Below are positions 9,575-18,910 of a stretch of 64,000 bases of DNA, in pieces. The notes under the pieces were generated by a model that saw only the letters and a program-made list of their open reading frames with translations, was not told the origin of the DNA and made no database searches. The DNA comes from CAWIVH01 sp963839475 (lineage in GTDB: Bacteria > Acidobacteriota > UBA6911). Positions within the stretch are counted from its first letter, which is position 1. Every line of letters starts with the position of its first letter. The stretch covers positions 1 to 64,000 of the forward strand of contig CAWIVH010000012.1 of the NCBI GenBank assembly GCA_963839475.1, in the 5' to 3' direction. The position numbers and the translations under genes were made by a program.

Positions 9575-9991
9575 TTATTTTCTTAGAGGCTCGAGAACCG
9601 CCTCAAAAACAACCAGGTCTCTGAACAGCGGGCGCGCCTGTTCCCTCAACTTTTTCCAAGCCTTTGGAATTTGCTCCTTCCCCTGGTTAAAATCCAGGCA
9701 TTCCTGATCCCCCAGTTTTTCACAAACCGCCAGCAACAGGGCACAATCTTTGAAGTAATCGGGAAAGAATGCAATGCAGGCATCAAGCAGCGCATCCGGG
9801 TGATTGGGGCTTTCTGGAATGAGGGTCCTCAGGTTCGCCAACGGCTTGAGCTTTTCATTGAAATACCGCGCCTCCAGCCATTGCCGGTTGCCTTCGCCCT
9901 GCCAGATTTGAATATCGATCGGGTTTATCCCATCGGCCCCGTCAAATCCGCCCAGCCCGCCGATGCAGTAAATCTTCGAAAATCCTGCCAT
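9575..9991 (-). CDS. Hypothetical protein, 138 residues
   Basis: I do not recognise this protein. It starts with MAGFSKIYCIGGLGGFDGAD followed by GINPIDIQIWQGEGNRQWLE, a pattern of short beta strands, then turns helical (PDALLDACIAFFPDYFKDCALL). A strong AAAGGAGC precedes the ATG. There is no signal peptide or membrane segment. It is convergent with the toxin gene and separated from it by only 25 bp. It may share the accessory character of its neighbours. Confidence 0.6.
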   Translation of the reverse strand: MAGFSKIYCIGGLGGFDGADGINPIDIQIWQGEGNRQWLEARYFNEKLKPLANLRTLIPESPNHPDALLDACIAFFPDYFKDCALLLAVCEKLGDQECLDFNQGKEQIPKAWKKLREQARPLFRDLVVFEAVLEPLRK

Positions 9992-10299
9992 TTCCTGCTC
10001 CTTTGAGAGTTGGAATTCGAGAGGATTCTATATCACAGCAGTGACATCCGGGGTCAAGCGAGGGCGAAGAAATCCAGTGTGAAAACTGGTTTGCACCATC
10101 AGCGCCATCCCTTAGCGCACAGCACCGCCGCCTGGTGGCTGACTCCGCCGGCATCTACGCAACCCTACAGGACATCGCCTGATCCGACTTTTTGCCCAAA
10201 GTGGACTCGTTTATTTCTTGGCGGTCTTGGAGGTCTCCGCGGTTCAAATCTTCAATACCTTGATAGCTAAATATTTGGTCCGCCCAATCAAAGTTCAGC
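9992..10299. other. Intergenic stretch, one half-repeat seen
   Basis: No gene-like frame was found. A copy of half of the AACCGC-type intergenic repeat lies at 10217-10247; otherwise I see nothing here. Confidence 0.5.
10217..10247 (-). repeat. Half-copy of the AACCGC/AAGACC intergenic repeat
   Basis: Read on the minus strand this begins TTGAACCGCGGAGACCTCCA and continues AGACCGCCAAG. It resembles one arm of the inverted repeat found at 42071-42188 and 44602-44720. Only one arm is present, so it looks like a degraded member. Confidence 0.5.
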
Positions 10300-10518
10300 C
10301 TATGCTTTTTTGTCCGTGTCTTTTGATGCGGCAGCGCCGCCCATGGCGCGTTTCATCGGGCCCAGAGCCATATCCACTGTCAACAGCTGCTCTAACAGGT
10401 CGTTGAATCGTTCCTGCGATGCCGGGTCGTCTTTCTTTTCGAGCTCCTTGAGCTCTGCAGTGATCTCACCGAACGTCAAAAGCAGCCCTTCCTGTTGTTT
10501 CCTCACTTCGTCGTCCAT
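10300..10518 (-). CDS. Small coiled-coil protein, 72 residues
   Basis: AGGAGA sits seven bases before the ATG, which supports a real small gene. Residues 1-50 form a charged, probably coiled-coil helix (EVRKQQEGLLLTFGEITAEL continuing KELEKKDDP), then a short hydrophobic segment (LLEQLLTVDMALGPMKRAMGG) and a lysine-rich end. There is no signal peptide. The function is unknown. It is the last protein gene before the tRNA-Leu gene. Confidence 0.6.
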   Translation of the reverse strand: MDDEVRKQQEGLLLTFGEITAELKELEKKDDPASQERFNDLLEQLLTVDMALGPMKRAMGGAAASKDTDKKA

Positions 10519-10761
10519 TTCGTCTCCTGTACACGGATGCTGCGCCTCGGATTCGCGCAGAGAATCCCAGATTATTCCTCAACGGTCTGGTTTAAGCCTT
10601 GCGCATCCGTGTCCCCTGAAAATATCACCTGCCTTATTAAACAAATGGCTGCAGTGGCCGTGAACGGGCAATTTGAATTTTTATGGACAGAGTTTCGGGC
10701 AAAGTGGTGGGTGTTGGGTGGAATGGCTCATTAGGGCAATTCCGCTAAACTATTGAAAACA

Positions 10762-10851
10762 TGGTGCCGGGGATGGGAATCGAACCCACACGTCCCTGTC
10801 GGGACTCAGGATTTTAAGTCCTGTGCGTCTGCCAGTTTCGCCACCCCGGCA
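10762..10851 (-). tRNA. tRNA-Leu (anticodon UAA)
   Basis: The minus strand folds as a class II tRNA: acceptor TGCCGGGG pairing with CCCCGGCA, D-loop GGCGAAACTGGCAGACGC, anticodon stem GGACT/AATCC with loop CTTAAAA (anticodon at 10814-10816), a long variable arm, and a T-arm with GGTTCGATTCC. The CCA end is encoded. It decodes UUA and possibly UUG. Confidence 0.97.
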
Positions 10852-11159
10852 CATTTATTTCCAATGATTTACAGGCACTTAGTTCTAATTTGCCCTCCTA
10901 AATCGGCCTGCTGCCCCATTGTTGCCCCTTTTTTGCATGATGTCGATTCTAATTTTTTCGCCAGCCTGCTGAATCTCCTCCGGAAAGGGACGGGATTTCC
11001 GCATTCTTGATCATCTGAAGTCCAACCAGATTCTTGCGATGACGATGGATGGAAGCAACAGATAATTCTGTTGTGCCCGCGTCAAAGCAAGTCCTTGCCG
11101 CTTTAAGGAACGGAATCGACTTTGGCCGAAGCGAAAAATCGAGAACACCCTTCTCAAGA
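10852..11159. other. Intergenic stretch upstream of tRNA-Leu
   Basis: About 300 bp between the tRNA 5' end and the stop of the next minus-strand gene. It must hold the tRNA promoter, but I could not identify convincing boxes. No supported gene lies here. Confidence 0.4.
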
Positions 11160-12122
11160 TCACGGACGAGCAAGCTTTTTAGGGCCGTCTTTACTTTCGA
11201 CCGAAAATAGCTTGTATTGGGTGTATCGGTGGAGGTTCCGGAATTTGTAGCCCTGGAATTGGATTGTGATGAGCACTTCGCGGGGCAGCCACAACTTCCG
11301 GGAAATGCCGGGAAATGCGATTTCCTCAAATTCTATTCGGGTCGCATGCTGGTTCAGTCCGATGTCTGATCGGCTCACCAGTAAGTCGGTTTGCATCCGG
11401 AGAATCTGGAAGGAGTCGGGCGCAACCCAAATAGCCCCCTGCACCAGGATCACAGCATGCTGGCCCATGAGTGTTATGGAGCCCAAGGTCTTGGTTTTTT
11501 CAGGAATTTGGGCAAAGGCAATCACAATCGCCTTTTGCCCTGATCGCTCCCTGCCAATACAGCGAAAATTGCTGGCGCTCCTGTTACGTGGGTGAAAGTA
11601 TAGAGGGTGGGAGGCGTATCCCGACGTAAGCAAATAGGATCCTTTCAGGTCCTTGAAAGTAAGTTTTTCGTCTTTGAGATTAGTCCTATATTCTTCGAGT
11701 CCCAGCTCATCCGGATCAGAACTTGCCGAGATGATGTAATGGTACTTTGGCTTCAGGTAATCGTCCCGTGCCCCTCCCGGTTCCCACCTCTCCTGGTAGA
11801 CGTTTTCCAGGGCAGACGTGTTGGGAAAATCTCTGAAGAATATCTCAACATTTTCTCCCACCCGGTCCAGCAGCAATGGAAGTTCTTCCTGTGTCTGGGC
11901 GAACTCCAGATTTTTGAGCTCAGGAAACCATTCGATCAGTCCGCGCTGGGAAAAGTCTATGATGGACCTGGCATGTAGATAGGGCAGCAGTTCGTCGGGT
12001 GTGGCGGTCGCCTGCGATTTGCTCTGTATTACTCCCCCTCTGGCCGGGCAAATGCCCGGGATTAGAAGCAGCAAAAACAGGAACCGTTGAAACCCTTTTT
12101 GCATCATAACAATATGCACCAT
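11160..12122 (-). CDS. Secreted protein of unknown function
   Basis: A signal peptide (GFQRFLFLLLLIPGICPARG) is followed by about 290 residues without further membrane segments. The C-terminal half has the pattern of secreted Acidobacteriota proteins of unknown role, similar in feel to lipoprotein-carrier (LolA-like) beta sheets: GAIWVAPDSFQILRMQTDLL, then LWLPREVLITIQFQGYKFRN with HRYTQYKLFSVES near the end. The open frame begins at a TTG at 12164; ATGs at 12122 and around 12107 are more likely because the signal peptide begins just after them. No operon partner is evident. Function unassigned. Confidence 0.6.
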   Translation of the reverse strand: MVHIVMMQKGFQRFLFLLLLIPGICPARGGVIQSKSQATATPDELLPYLHARSIIDFSQRGLIEWFPELKNLEFAQTQEELPLLLDRVGENVEIFFRDFPNTSALENVYQERWEPGGARDDYLKPKYHYIISASSDPDELGLEEYRTNLKDEKLTFKDLKGSYLLTSGYASHPLYFHPRNRSASNFRCIGRERSGQKAIVIAFAQIPEKTKTLGSITLMGQHAVILVQGAIWVAPDSFQILRMQTDLLVSRSDIGLNQHATRIEFEEIAFPGISRKLWLPREVLITIQFQGYKFRNLHRYTQYKLFSVESKDGPKKLARP

Positions 12123-12192
12123 GAGTCTCTGCTTACACGATACGCCCATCTCCCGCTTAATCAAGAGCTCTCACACGATCCTGACTTCCCTT

Positions 12193-12218
12193 AAGCCCGG
12201 CCCTCATGGCCCGGGCTT
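12193..12218 (-). terminator. Possible hairpin terminator downstream of aldo/keto reductase
   Basis: AAGCCCGG and CCGGGCTT form a perfect 8-bp stem with a 10-base loop. It lies about 210 bp past the stop of the minus-strand reductase. There is no clear T-run, so intrinsic termination is uncertain. The rest of the 12123-12428 gap shows nothing else. Confidence 0.3.
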
Positions 12219-12428
12219 CGGGTGCGTAACAATCATGGTAGAAGCGCTCCGATGTCGGTTCATGCACGATCTCCCGGAAGGCAACTTCCCGACAAGCCGT
12301 AGGACCCCTGGAAAAGCCTAAATTCGACGCATCACGCACCTCCAAATGGATTAGATCGCAGCCGCGGGCGCGGAAGCGATTGCACGTCGAAATGGTGATT
12401 TCGGGGATCTTCTGCGGCTTGTGGCGTC

Positions 12429-13661
12429 TTACGCCAACAATTCCTGTGCGTACGTTAGCCTGTCTCGGACCGCCACACTATAGGTGCATCTGAAGGAACA
12501 AGAGGAGCAGTCGCTGCATCGAACATCTCGGGCCGGCTGAGGGATCTCCAGGAACCGTTCGCGGGCGAGTGCGAACTGGCCATAGCCTTCTGCATAGGTC
12601 AGGAACCGGAGTACATCGGGAACCGGAACGCCCTTATCGCAGAATCCTCCACACGAGCCGCACATCCGGCAGTAATTTGGGCCTATGCTGGCGAGTTGGG
12701 CCGTGAGCAGGTTCTCGTCCCTTTCCGTGTATGGCTCTGCCATCGCATGGAGGTTCTCATCGAACTGATCGTGGTCGGTCATGCATACGATGGCGGTGTC
12801 TACCGATTCGTTCTTGAGAGCCCATTTGATCGCGGCTACGGGAACCCCAGTCTGGCTGAGCCGCTTGCTCAGCGCCTGCGGATTGGCCCCATAGAGCCGG
12901 TCTCCTCGCTGTACGCGGCTGACGCCGCCGGCCAGTACCTTCATCGCCACGATCCCCAGCCCAGCTTTCCGGGCCGATCGGATCGCTTCCGTCATATCGG
13001 TTCGCGGCGCTTCAGGATTCGTGTTCATGGCCGCATCCACCGATCGCATGGAGAAGTTGTAGGTGGTCAGGACAACATCGACCTGGCCCAGCTTCGCCAG
13101 AAAAGCCAGCATTTTGTCCATGTTGAAATGGGTGCTGACTCCGGCAAAACGGATCTTCCCGCTCTGCTTGGCAAGCCGTTGCGCTTCGAGCAGGTCCGTG
13201 TTCACCTGTTCCGGCTCATTCTTCATGTGGAGGTACCAGATGTCGAGGTAATCGGTTCCCAATTCGCGCAGGCTTGTATCCAGGTCGGCAAGGATTTCGG
13301 CTTTGGTTTTAGCCCCGCTCTTGCTCGAGATGATTACCTTCTGACGCACCTTTTTGAGAGCCGCGCCGACCATTCTCTCGTTGTTGCCGTTCTGATAGCT
13401 ACGGGCGGTATCGAAATGGTTGATGCCAAAATCCGCTGCCCGCTCGATCACGGACGCGTCTGCAGTCGTCATGCATCCGAACGCGAGCGATGTAACCCTC
13501 AGGCCGGTCTTGCCCAAAGTGCGGTAGGTCAGTTTGACAGATTCGGGTTTTGCCTGGCTACCGTCCGGCAGGAGAGGCGGGTGGTTGGCGTGTCGAAGGC
13601 CGGCCGCCGGAAGCGCCAGGCCGGCCGTCAGGAAATCGCGACGTGAAACATCTGGTTTCAT
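12429..13661 (-). CDS. Tat-exported aldo/keto reductase with two Fe-S cysteine motifs
   Basis: The N-terminus MKPDVSRRDFLTAGLALPAA is a twin-arginine signal, so the enzyme is probably folded with its cofactors before export. The core is an aldo/keto reductase barrel: RTLGKTGLRVTSLAFGCM, the catalytic region FDTARSYQNGNNE with Asp and Tyr, a Lys in ISSKSG and a His in WYLHMKNEP. The C-terminus carries two CxxCxxCxxxC clusters (CRMCGSCGGFC and CSDCSSCSFRC), suggesting iron-sulfur centres. This points to a membrane-side or periplasmic oxidoreductase rather than a simple NADPH-dependent cytosolic enzyme; the substrate is unknown. I chose the ATG at 13661 because GGGAGG lies six bases upstream. 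A fragment of another reductase lies directly upstream at 13791. Confidence 0.88.
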   Translation of the reverse strand: MKPDVSRRDFLTAGLALPAAGLRHANHPPLLPDGSQAKPESVKLTYRTLGKTGLRVTSLAFGCMTTADASVIERAADFGINHFDTARSYQNGNNERMVGAALKKVRQKVIISSKSGAKTKAEILADLDTSLRELGTDYLDIWYLHMKNEPEQVNTDLLEAQRLAKQSGKIRFAGVSTHFNMDKMLAFLAKLGQVDVVLTTYNFSMRSVDAAMNTNPEAPRTDMTEAIRSARKAGLGIVAMKVLAGGVSRVQRGDRLYGANPQALSKRLSQTGVPVAAIKWALKNESVDTAIVCMTDHDQFDENLHAMAEPYTERDENLLTAQLASIGPNYCRMCGSCGGFCDKGVPVPDVLRFLTYAEGYGQFALARERFLEIPQPARDVRCSDCSSCSFRCTYSVAVRDRLTYAQELLA

Positions 13662-13790
13662 TGACAACCTCCCGGACTGCATTTTTGCGAGCGATTGTAC
13701 ACCACTCGCTTGTGTGTCACCTCAAAGCTTTTTCCCCGTCGCAGACCAGAATTCCAGAAGAGAACACTTTGTATGCCACTGAGCGACCCG

Positions 13791-13985
13791 TCATTTTCTC
13801 AATAGGTTGGGGTACCGAACGCTTTGCACCGTGATCTTCGAGACAGCACTATCGATCTCGCGGAGATTGTCGGACGTAAGATCGATCGCAACGGCTCTGA
13901 GGTTTTCCTCTCGATGCGCCAGCTTCGTGGTACCCGCGATTGGAACAATCCACGGCTGCTTGGCCAGCGGATAAATCAGTGGGCT
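13791..13985 (-). pseudogene. C-terminal remnant of an aldo/keto reductase
   Basis: About 64 residues match the end of a cytosolic aldo/keto reductase: PLAKQPWIVPIAGTTKLAHR, then LTSDNLREIDSAVSKITVQ. The usual barrel that should precede this part is missing: upstream bases in any minus frame do not read as reductase. It therefore looks like a decayed gene. It is of a different subgroup from the intact Tat/Fe-S reductase next to it. Confidence 0.75.
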
Positions 13986-14267
13986 GACGGGACGGAATTG
14001 ACGCGAGTTTTTTGCAGGGCCCCGCATGGATCCGATATTCCATATTTGTTATTATTTCAACATATGCGTCTCCTGTGACTGGAGTGAAGCGGCGCCCGAG
14101 TAATTGTGATTGCCACGCAGGTAACCAAATCCTATCGGAGTGGGTGGCCAGTGTTCTCCTGGATACGCACCTGAACTCCGTCACTCCGAGCTCGTGGTAA
14201 CCCGTGAGAGGCAAATGGCCGATCGCATACCGCAGGTTTTGTTTTTCTCTCCTTGGAGGAATCCACA

Positions 14268-15047
14268 ATGAGGTACACCTTCCTTGCACTCGCATTCGTG
14301 GTGAACGCCGCGGCTTTTGCGGCCGATGGGGCCGGGCGGTTTGCTGGAACCTGGAAGTTTAACCAGGCCAAGAGTCAGGTCACCGGAAATACTGTCGTAA
14401 TCGAGAAGACAACGGACGGCATGGCTCGATTTGCAGCGCCGGGCGAAGAAGTGAAATTCCGGCTGGACGGAAAGGATTACAAGCATTCGTTGGGATATCT
14501 GATGAATTTTCGGGAAACGGGGGAACGAACATGGGAGGTCACCAGCAAGAATGAGGAGAAAGTCATCGGTACGATGAACATGCAGCTGTCGAGCGACAAT
14601 CGAACGATAACCTCGGTCTTTAAGGGGACCAAGCCCACGGGGGAAGCATTCGAGCATAAGACCGAGATGCGGAGGATCGGGGCGGGCAACGGTTTCTACG
14701 GCACATGGCAGATGGTGAGTCTTGCCCAGGACGCTCCCGATTTGATGGTTTTTGCCACCGACGGACCGAACGGATTCTCGCTTTCGCTTCCGGCTTGGGA
14801 GTTTACGCTGAAGGCAAAATTCGACGGGAAGGATTACGTGGTGAGCGGTCCGACGATACCGGCTGGAACTACCGCCTCGGCAAAGCTGATCGGACCCGGG
14901 GTGATCGAAATTGTCAACAAGAAAGACGGCAAGCCGGTCTCTACCGAACGACTGGAGGTCTCTGCCGACGGCAAGACGCTGACAGACACGCAGAGTTTTC
15001 CGGGCGGCAAGGACAAGCCGATGGTATGGGTGTATGACCGTAACTAA
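14268..15047 (+). CDS. Secreted beta-rich protein of unknown function
   Basis: The ATG at 14268 is preceded by GGAGGA at the right spacing, and a clean signal peptide follows (MRYTFLALAFVVNAAAFAAD). The mature part contains two similar-looking halves that each begin with a GTW motif (FAGTWKFNQAKS and FYGTWQMVSLAQ). These resemble the lipocalin-like or DUF-type beta barrels common in Acidobacteriota secreted proteins. A late motif (SADGKTLTDTQSFPGG) is typical of such sheets. Ligand and function are unknown. It stands alone on the plus strand. Confidence 0.7.
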   Translation: MRYTFLALAFVVNAAAFAADGAGRFAGTWKFNQAKSQVTGNTVVIEKTTDGMARFAAPGEEVKFRLDGKDYKHSLGYLMNFRETGERTWEVTSKNEEKVIGTMNMQLSSDNRTITSVFKGTKPTGEAFEHKTEMRRIGAGNGFYGTWQMVSLAQDAPDLMVFATDGPNGFSLSLPAWEFTLKAKFDGKDYVVSGPTIPAGTTASAKLIGPGVIEIVNKKDGKPVSTERLEVSADGKTLTDTQSFPGGKDKPMVWVYDRN

Positions 15048-15283
15048 GTACGCGTATTCATAATTACGATAACGCCTGCTGGTGGGCTCCAAAGATCGCG
15101 CAATCGGCCAAAATTCCTATTCTGGTCCTCGCCACCGCCATCGGCTTCTTGACCCCCCAGCCCTTCGGGCGCCGGCGTGGCCGCCCTGTCTGCTTTGTCG
15201 CTCCTCCTCGACGCTGGCCGGCATCGCCTTCGTCGTCGCTTCGCGCATCCAGGGCCGCCACGCACGAGATCAGGACCGGTGTT

Positions 15284-16996
15284 TCAATTCGACCGACTAC
15301 CCAAAATCAGAGGCTCGGCTGAAGGCGGGACTTCAGCCTCGTAACGGAAGCCAGGCAGCTTCCGGATTAGCCTCGCGCGATAGGCTGCTATTGCCAGCAG
15401 CAAAGCAACGGCCACGATGAAAAAGGGAACGAAATGGATCGGATTCCTGAGGAGCTTCACCTCCAATTCAGTCATGGTGAAGGCGTAGTTGGTGAATCCG
15501 AACAGGTAAGCCGGCCACCAGAGCTTTAGGTTTGCGCTCCCCGGCAGATAGGTGCACGTAAACGGGATTTTGTCGAGGCGACAGATCAGCAGTTCGATCA
15601 GCAGGAGCGAAAGTACTGCGCAAAAGGCCTGGTGCAGCGCCGTCATAGGCCAGCCCCAAAGCATCGCATAGACCGGGGTTGAAACAATCAACAGGGGAGC
15701 AACCCCAAGAACGAACATCGCCTTGCGAACTCCGGACAGGAAGTCCTCCTGGTTAGTTCCTTCCGTTATTTTGAATATCCAGTTTGCCTGCAACTGGACT
15801 GGAATCGAGAATGCCACACGCAGTCCCAGGAGAGCGAAGAAACCCAGGACGAGGGGAAGGGACAGCAGTTCCGGCCGGCACTGATATGCGCCCGCTGTTC
15901 CGTAACGGATGATCACGGTTGCGATTCCCATGATCACGAAGGCCAACCCCACCCCGAAATAACCGAGGAAGTAAGCCCGGTGTATCTGGCTTCGTTTAAC
16001 GGTATTAGTCACGAAACTGAAAACCGCCCGTTCGGCAGCATTCCGCAACAGCAGGCGCTGCAAAAACCCGGTTAAGAATGACTTGAGTTTGCGGGTTCGC
16101 GCCGGCCTGCAACTCCTGGCATCCAGGGTTCCGCGCACGTGCCTTCGATAAGCAAGAAAATAGGAGATTAGAAATCCCGTCACGGCCAGTCCGAGCGCGA
16201 GAAGGGCCCGGACGGCGAGTGGGGAGAACTCGGGCGAAGGGCCCGTGAGTAGGGTTTGATAAAGCCCCAGGAACCATCCCGGAGGGAACACCGCCATGAG
16301 AGCAGGTCTCTGGCGCAGGTCTTCGTAAGACACGGCCGGCATCAGGAAAAACAAAGTGAGCAGGCTAACGAGCAACGTCAATTGTATAAACCGCGAGGCC
16401 GTCGTGAAAAATCTCGGCCCAATGATGTTGAGCAGAAATCCCTGGATGGCGATGCAGGCAAAAAAGATGAAAACGTTTCCCGCCAGGACACTCAAGGCAT
16501 GGCTGAGGGTGAATCGGAAGGCTTGCAGAATTCCGGTACCGGCAAAAAGTGGATACAGGATCGCGGGAAATGCATTTACGCAGACCGAAAACAGGACAAG
16601 AAAAAGGCAAAGTGACGATGCCTTGGAGACCAGGATGGTCTTTTCGTCGATCGGCAGCGGCCCGAAAACCAGGTAATCCCTCCGGTCGGGAAAAAGCGAG
16701 TCCCACTGGAGCGCGGCGATGAATCCAACGACCACCATCGAGAAGTAAATGAAGAGGCATTTCTCATTCAAGGCCGCCAGCTGGGCTGCGGCCCCGGACA
16801 CCCGGGCGTTGCTGGCATATTTCCGGAGCAGGGCGCACATAATCAGGAATCCGGGAGTGGCCACCAGCGCCAGGATCTGGATTATCGTGACGCGGGCCTC
16901 CGTCTGTCGCGGCACGAGTTCGGTATTGAAGAACTGCCTGAAAAAGTGAGCGGTGAGCAGGGCACGTTGCTCCTTGGCCACAGGAATGATACTCAT
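15284..16996 (-). CDS. ABC-2 type exporter permease, large form
   Basis: The 570-residue protein is dominated by about a dozen hydrophobic segments, for example ILALVATPGFLIMCALL, LFIYFSMVVVGFIAAL, VLAGNVFIFFACIAI and FFIVAVALLLAIAAYRARL at the end. It has no ATPase motif. Its ATG overlaps the stop of the upstream ATPase gene by four bases, so the two are cotranscribed and form one exporter. The protein is longer than ordinary ABC-2 permeases (about 250-400 residues), as in a fused pair of permease halves. The substrate cannot be told from the sequence. Confidence 0.8.
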   Translation of the reverse strand: MSIIPVAKEQRALLTAHFFRQFFNTELVPRQTEARVTIIQILALVATPGFLIMCALLRKYASNARVSGAAAQLAALNEKCLFIYFSMVVVGFIAALQWDSLFPDRRDYLVFGPLPIDEKTILVSKASSLCLFLVLFSVCVNAFPAILYPLFAGTGILQAFRFTLSHALSVLAGNVFIFFACIAIQGFLLNIIGPRFFTTASRFIQLTLLVSLLTLFFLMPAVSYEDLRQRPALMAVFPPGWFLGLYQTLLTGPSPEFSPLAVRALLALGLAVTGFLISYFLAYRRHVRGTLDARSCRPARTRKLKSFLTGFLQRLLLRNAAERAVFSFVTNTVKRSQIHRAYFLGYFGVGLAFVIMGIATVIIRYGTAGAYQCRPELLSLPLVLGFFALLGLRVAFSIPVQLQANWIFKITEGTNQEDFLSGVRKAMFVLGVAPLLIVSTPVYAMLWGWPMTALHQAFCAVLSLLLIELLICRLDKIPFTCTYLPGSANLKLWWPAYLFGFTNYAFTMTELEVKLLRNPIHFVPFFIVAVALLLAIAAYRARLIRKLPGFRYEAEVPPSAEPLILGSRSN

Positions 16997-17784
16997 CGTG
17001 CCATCCCCCCCTGTCTGCCATCGAGCTTCATGACCTCCACGATATCCCGCGCGATTTTTTCGGTATCCTCCCGGATCACAAGTTGCGAAAACACCTGTTC
17101 CAGTGAATTCAGATTCATCAGATTTCTCAGGTTATCAGCCGAATCGTCTGCGACCAGCGCGCCTTTATGGAGGATCATGACCCTCGAACAGACTTTTTCT
17201 ACCAGTTCCAGGATATGAGAGCTGAAAAGAATCACTTTGCCTTCTTGCGCCAGTGCACGGATCAGGTTTCTTACGATCAGGGATGATGCGATATCCAGCC
17301 CGGACAACGGTTCATCCAGGATAAGCAGGTCCGGGTCGTGAAGCAGCGCCGCCGCCAGCAGAACCTTTTGCTGCATGCCTTTGGAATAGGAACTCAGAGG
17401 CACATGGCGGAACGGGTGCAGGGAAAACAGCTCCAGCAACGCATCTGCTTTGTGGTTGACCGCCTTTTCGCTTAATCCCCGCAGTCGACCGGTCAGCTGC
17501 AGGTATTCGAGCCCGGTCAAAAAAGGGTAGAGGAGAGGCTCCTCGGGAACATAGCCCAGGCACGCCTTGAATTCCACCAGGCATCGGCTGATATCCCGGC
17601 CGTCCCAGAAAACCCTTCCCGCCGACGGCTGGAGCAGGCCGGTCAAGATCCTGACGGTTGTGCTTTTACCCGCCCCGTTCGGCCCGAGGTATCCGGTTAC
17701 TTCGCCCGGCCTGAGTGTGAAATTAACGCCGTTGAGAACCGGGGAACCCGCGTATTTTTTGGTGAGCCCTCGCGCTTCGAGCAT
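16993..17784 (-). CDS. ABC exporter ATP-binding subunit
   Basis: All ATPase motifs are present: Walker A GPNGAGKST (residues 34-42), Q-loop region LGYVPEEPLLYPFLTG, a variant signature SYSKGMQQK, Walker B LLILDEPLSGLD and the switch histidine in FSSHILELVEKV. The order and spacing match the ABC-2 exporter ATPases of the CcmA/NatA type. GGAG lies just before the ATG. The gene overlaps the large permease gene by four bases and supplies its energy. Candidate cargoes include ions, small lipids or antibiotics, but none is indicated. Confidence 0.93.
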   Translation of the reverse strand: MLEARGLTKKYAGSPVLNGVNFTLRPGEVTGYLGPNGAGKSTTVRILTGLLQPSAGRVFWDGRDISRCLVEFKACLGYVPEEPLLYPFLTGLEYLQLTGRLRGLSEKAVNHKADALLELFSLHPFRHVPLSSYSKGMQQKVLLAAALLHDPDLLILDEPLSGLDIASSLIVRNLIRALAQEGKVILFSSHILELVEKVCSRVMILHKGALVADDSADNLRNLMNLNSLEQVFSQLVIREDTEKIARDIVEVMKLDGRQGGMAR

Positions 17785-17979
17785 TTTTTTCTCCTTCTAC
17801 CTGCTATTAGTCGCCGCGCGGGCCGAAAGATTACAGCGAAGCGCCGTTCGAATAACATATCCTGAACATAAAGGGGCGGCATGCCGGAGATGGAGGATAA
17901 TCGCAATGAGGTTTGCTTTGGCAGTAGCTTTCTCGAATGGCTCGCTTCAGCTTTTTCGGGATTGCCGTAGCCGTTATCT

Positions 17980-18807
17980 TCAGCTATAGGGCTGCCTGCT
18001 CGAATCCGAGCTGCACTCGCCCGAGTCACCCAAAGTCTCCCGCATCTGCCGGATGTCCCGCTGCATCGCCAGCCGGAAGGAGAGGATGTCGGCCTGGTGT
18101 AAAATAACGTTGGCCCCCATCCGCGCCCACCTCAATTCCTGCTCGATCGCATCCGCGTACATCGCATGCAAACCGGCGCCAATCCCGGCGGCGCGCGCCT
18201 TTTCAAAAATCGTGTCAACGGCCCCGACAAATTTCGGGTGCCCATATTGCAGCGGAATTCCAAGGTTGATAGACAGGTCGTGCGGACCGACCAGAATCGC
18301 GTCCAGCCCCGGCACCGCCAGAATCTCATCCAGCGCCTCCATCGCCGGAACGCTCTCAATATTCACCACCAGCGCGCGGCGTTCGGCTTCAGAAGCGAGA
18401 AATTGGGCCAATTCCGGATCGAGGGATTCTTCACCTGCGATCGCCCGGCGCAGCCGCTCGCCTTTGAGCGGCTTGCACTTGACCGCCCCCCGGAGCCTCA
18501 TCACTTCTTCAGGGGTCTCGACATAGGGCGCAACCAGGCCTTCCGCGCCTCCATCCAGCACCATCGAGGCCTGATAAGGATCCGGGCTGGGGATCCGGAC
18601 TACAGGCGCAAGCCCGAGGGCCGAGTAGGTGCGGCACATCCAGGAGAGAACCGCTCGGTCCAGCGCAATGTGCTCCGTGTCGATAAATACAAAATCAAGA
18701 CCAGCCTGTTTCACCGCCATGGGCCACTCGGGAGCCGGCGAAACGATCATAGTGCCGTACACTCTCTGCCCGGAATGCATCGCTCGAATCAGTTCGGATC
18801 CATTCAT
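17980..18807 (-). CDS. HpcH/HpaI-family aldolase
   Basis: The protein has the signature of class II metal-dependent pyruvate aldolases: FVFIDTEH with the catalytic histidine (residues 39-46), the metal glutamate in VNIESVPAMEALDEI, and VPGLDAILVGPHDLSINLG with the metal aspartate. The family cleaves 4-hydroxy-2-oxo acids, such as 2-keto-3-deoxy sugar acids, to pyruvate and an aldehyde. It is divergent from a four-carbon acid sugar kinase with about 100 bp between the starts, so the two probably serve one sugar-acid pathway under shared control. The exact substrate is not readable from the sequence. An alternative role in aromatic degradation is less likely given the neighbour. Confidence 0.88.
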   Translation of the reverse strand: MNGSELIRAMHSGQRVYGTMIVSPAPEWPMAVKQAGLDFVFIDTEHIALDRAVLSWMCRTYSALGLAPVVRIPSPDPYQASMVLDGGAEGLVAPYVETPEEVMRLRGAVKCKPLKGERLRRAIAGEESLDPELAQFLASEAERRALVVNIESVPAMEALDEILAVPGLDAILVGPHDLSINLGIPLQYGHPKFVGAVDTIFEKARAAGIGAGLHAMYADAIEQELRWARMGANVILHQADILSFRLAMQRDIRQMRETLGDSGECSSDSSRQPYS

Positions 18808-18910
18808 AAAAGGTCACCTCGAATTCAGTTGTACTTAATTTTGGCCCAGGATCCCACCGAATTGTGTATTTGAAGTGCGGCCGCCAATTTCCACCGATAT
18901 ACTGATCGCC

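Noticed and set aside
10762..10851. Integration site in the tRNA-Leu 3' end
   Set aside because: No second copy of the tRNA end and no integrase gene were seen in the window.
12696..13646. 316-residue plus-strand frame over the aldo/keto reductase
   Set aside because: Antisense shadow of a clear reductase gene.
15048..15283. Small GC-rich frames between the secreted protein and the permease
   Set aside because: Arg-rich low-complexity peptides in several frames at once; no start signal. Treated as non-coding.
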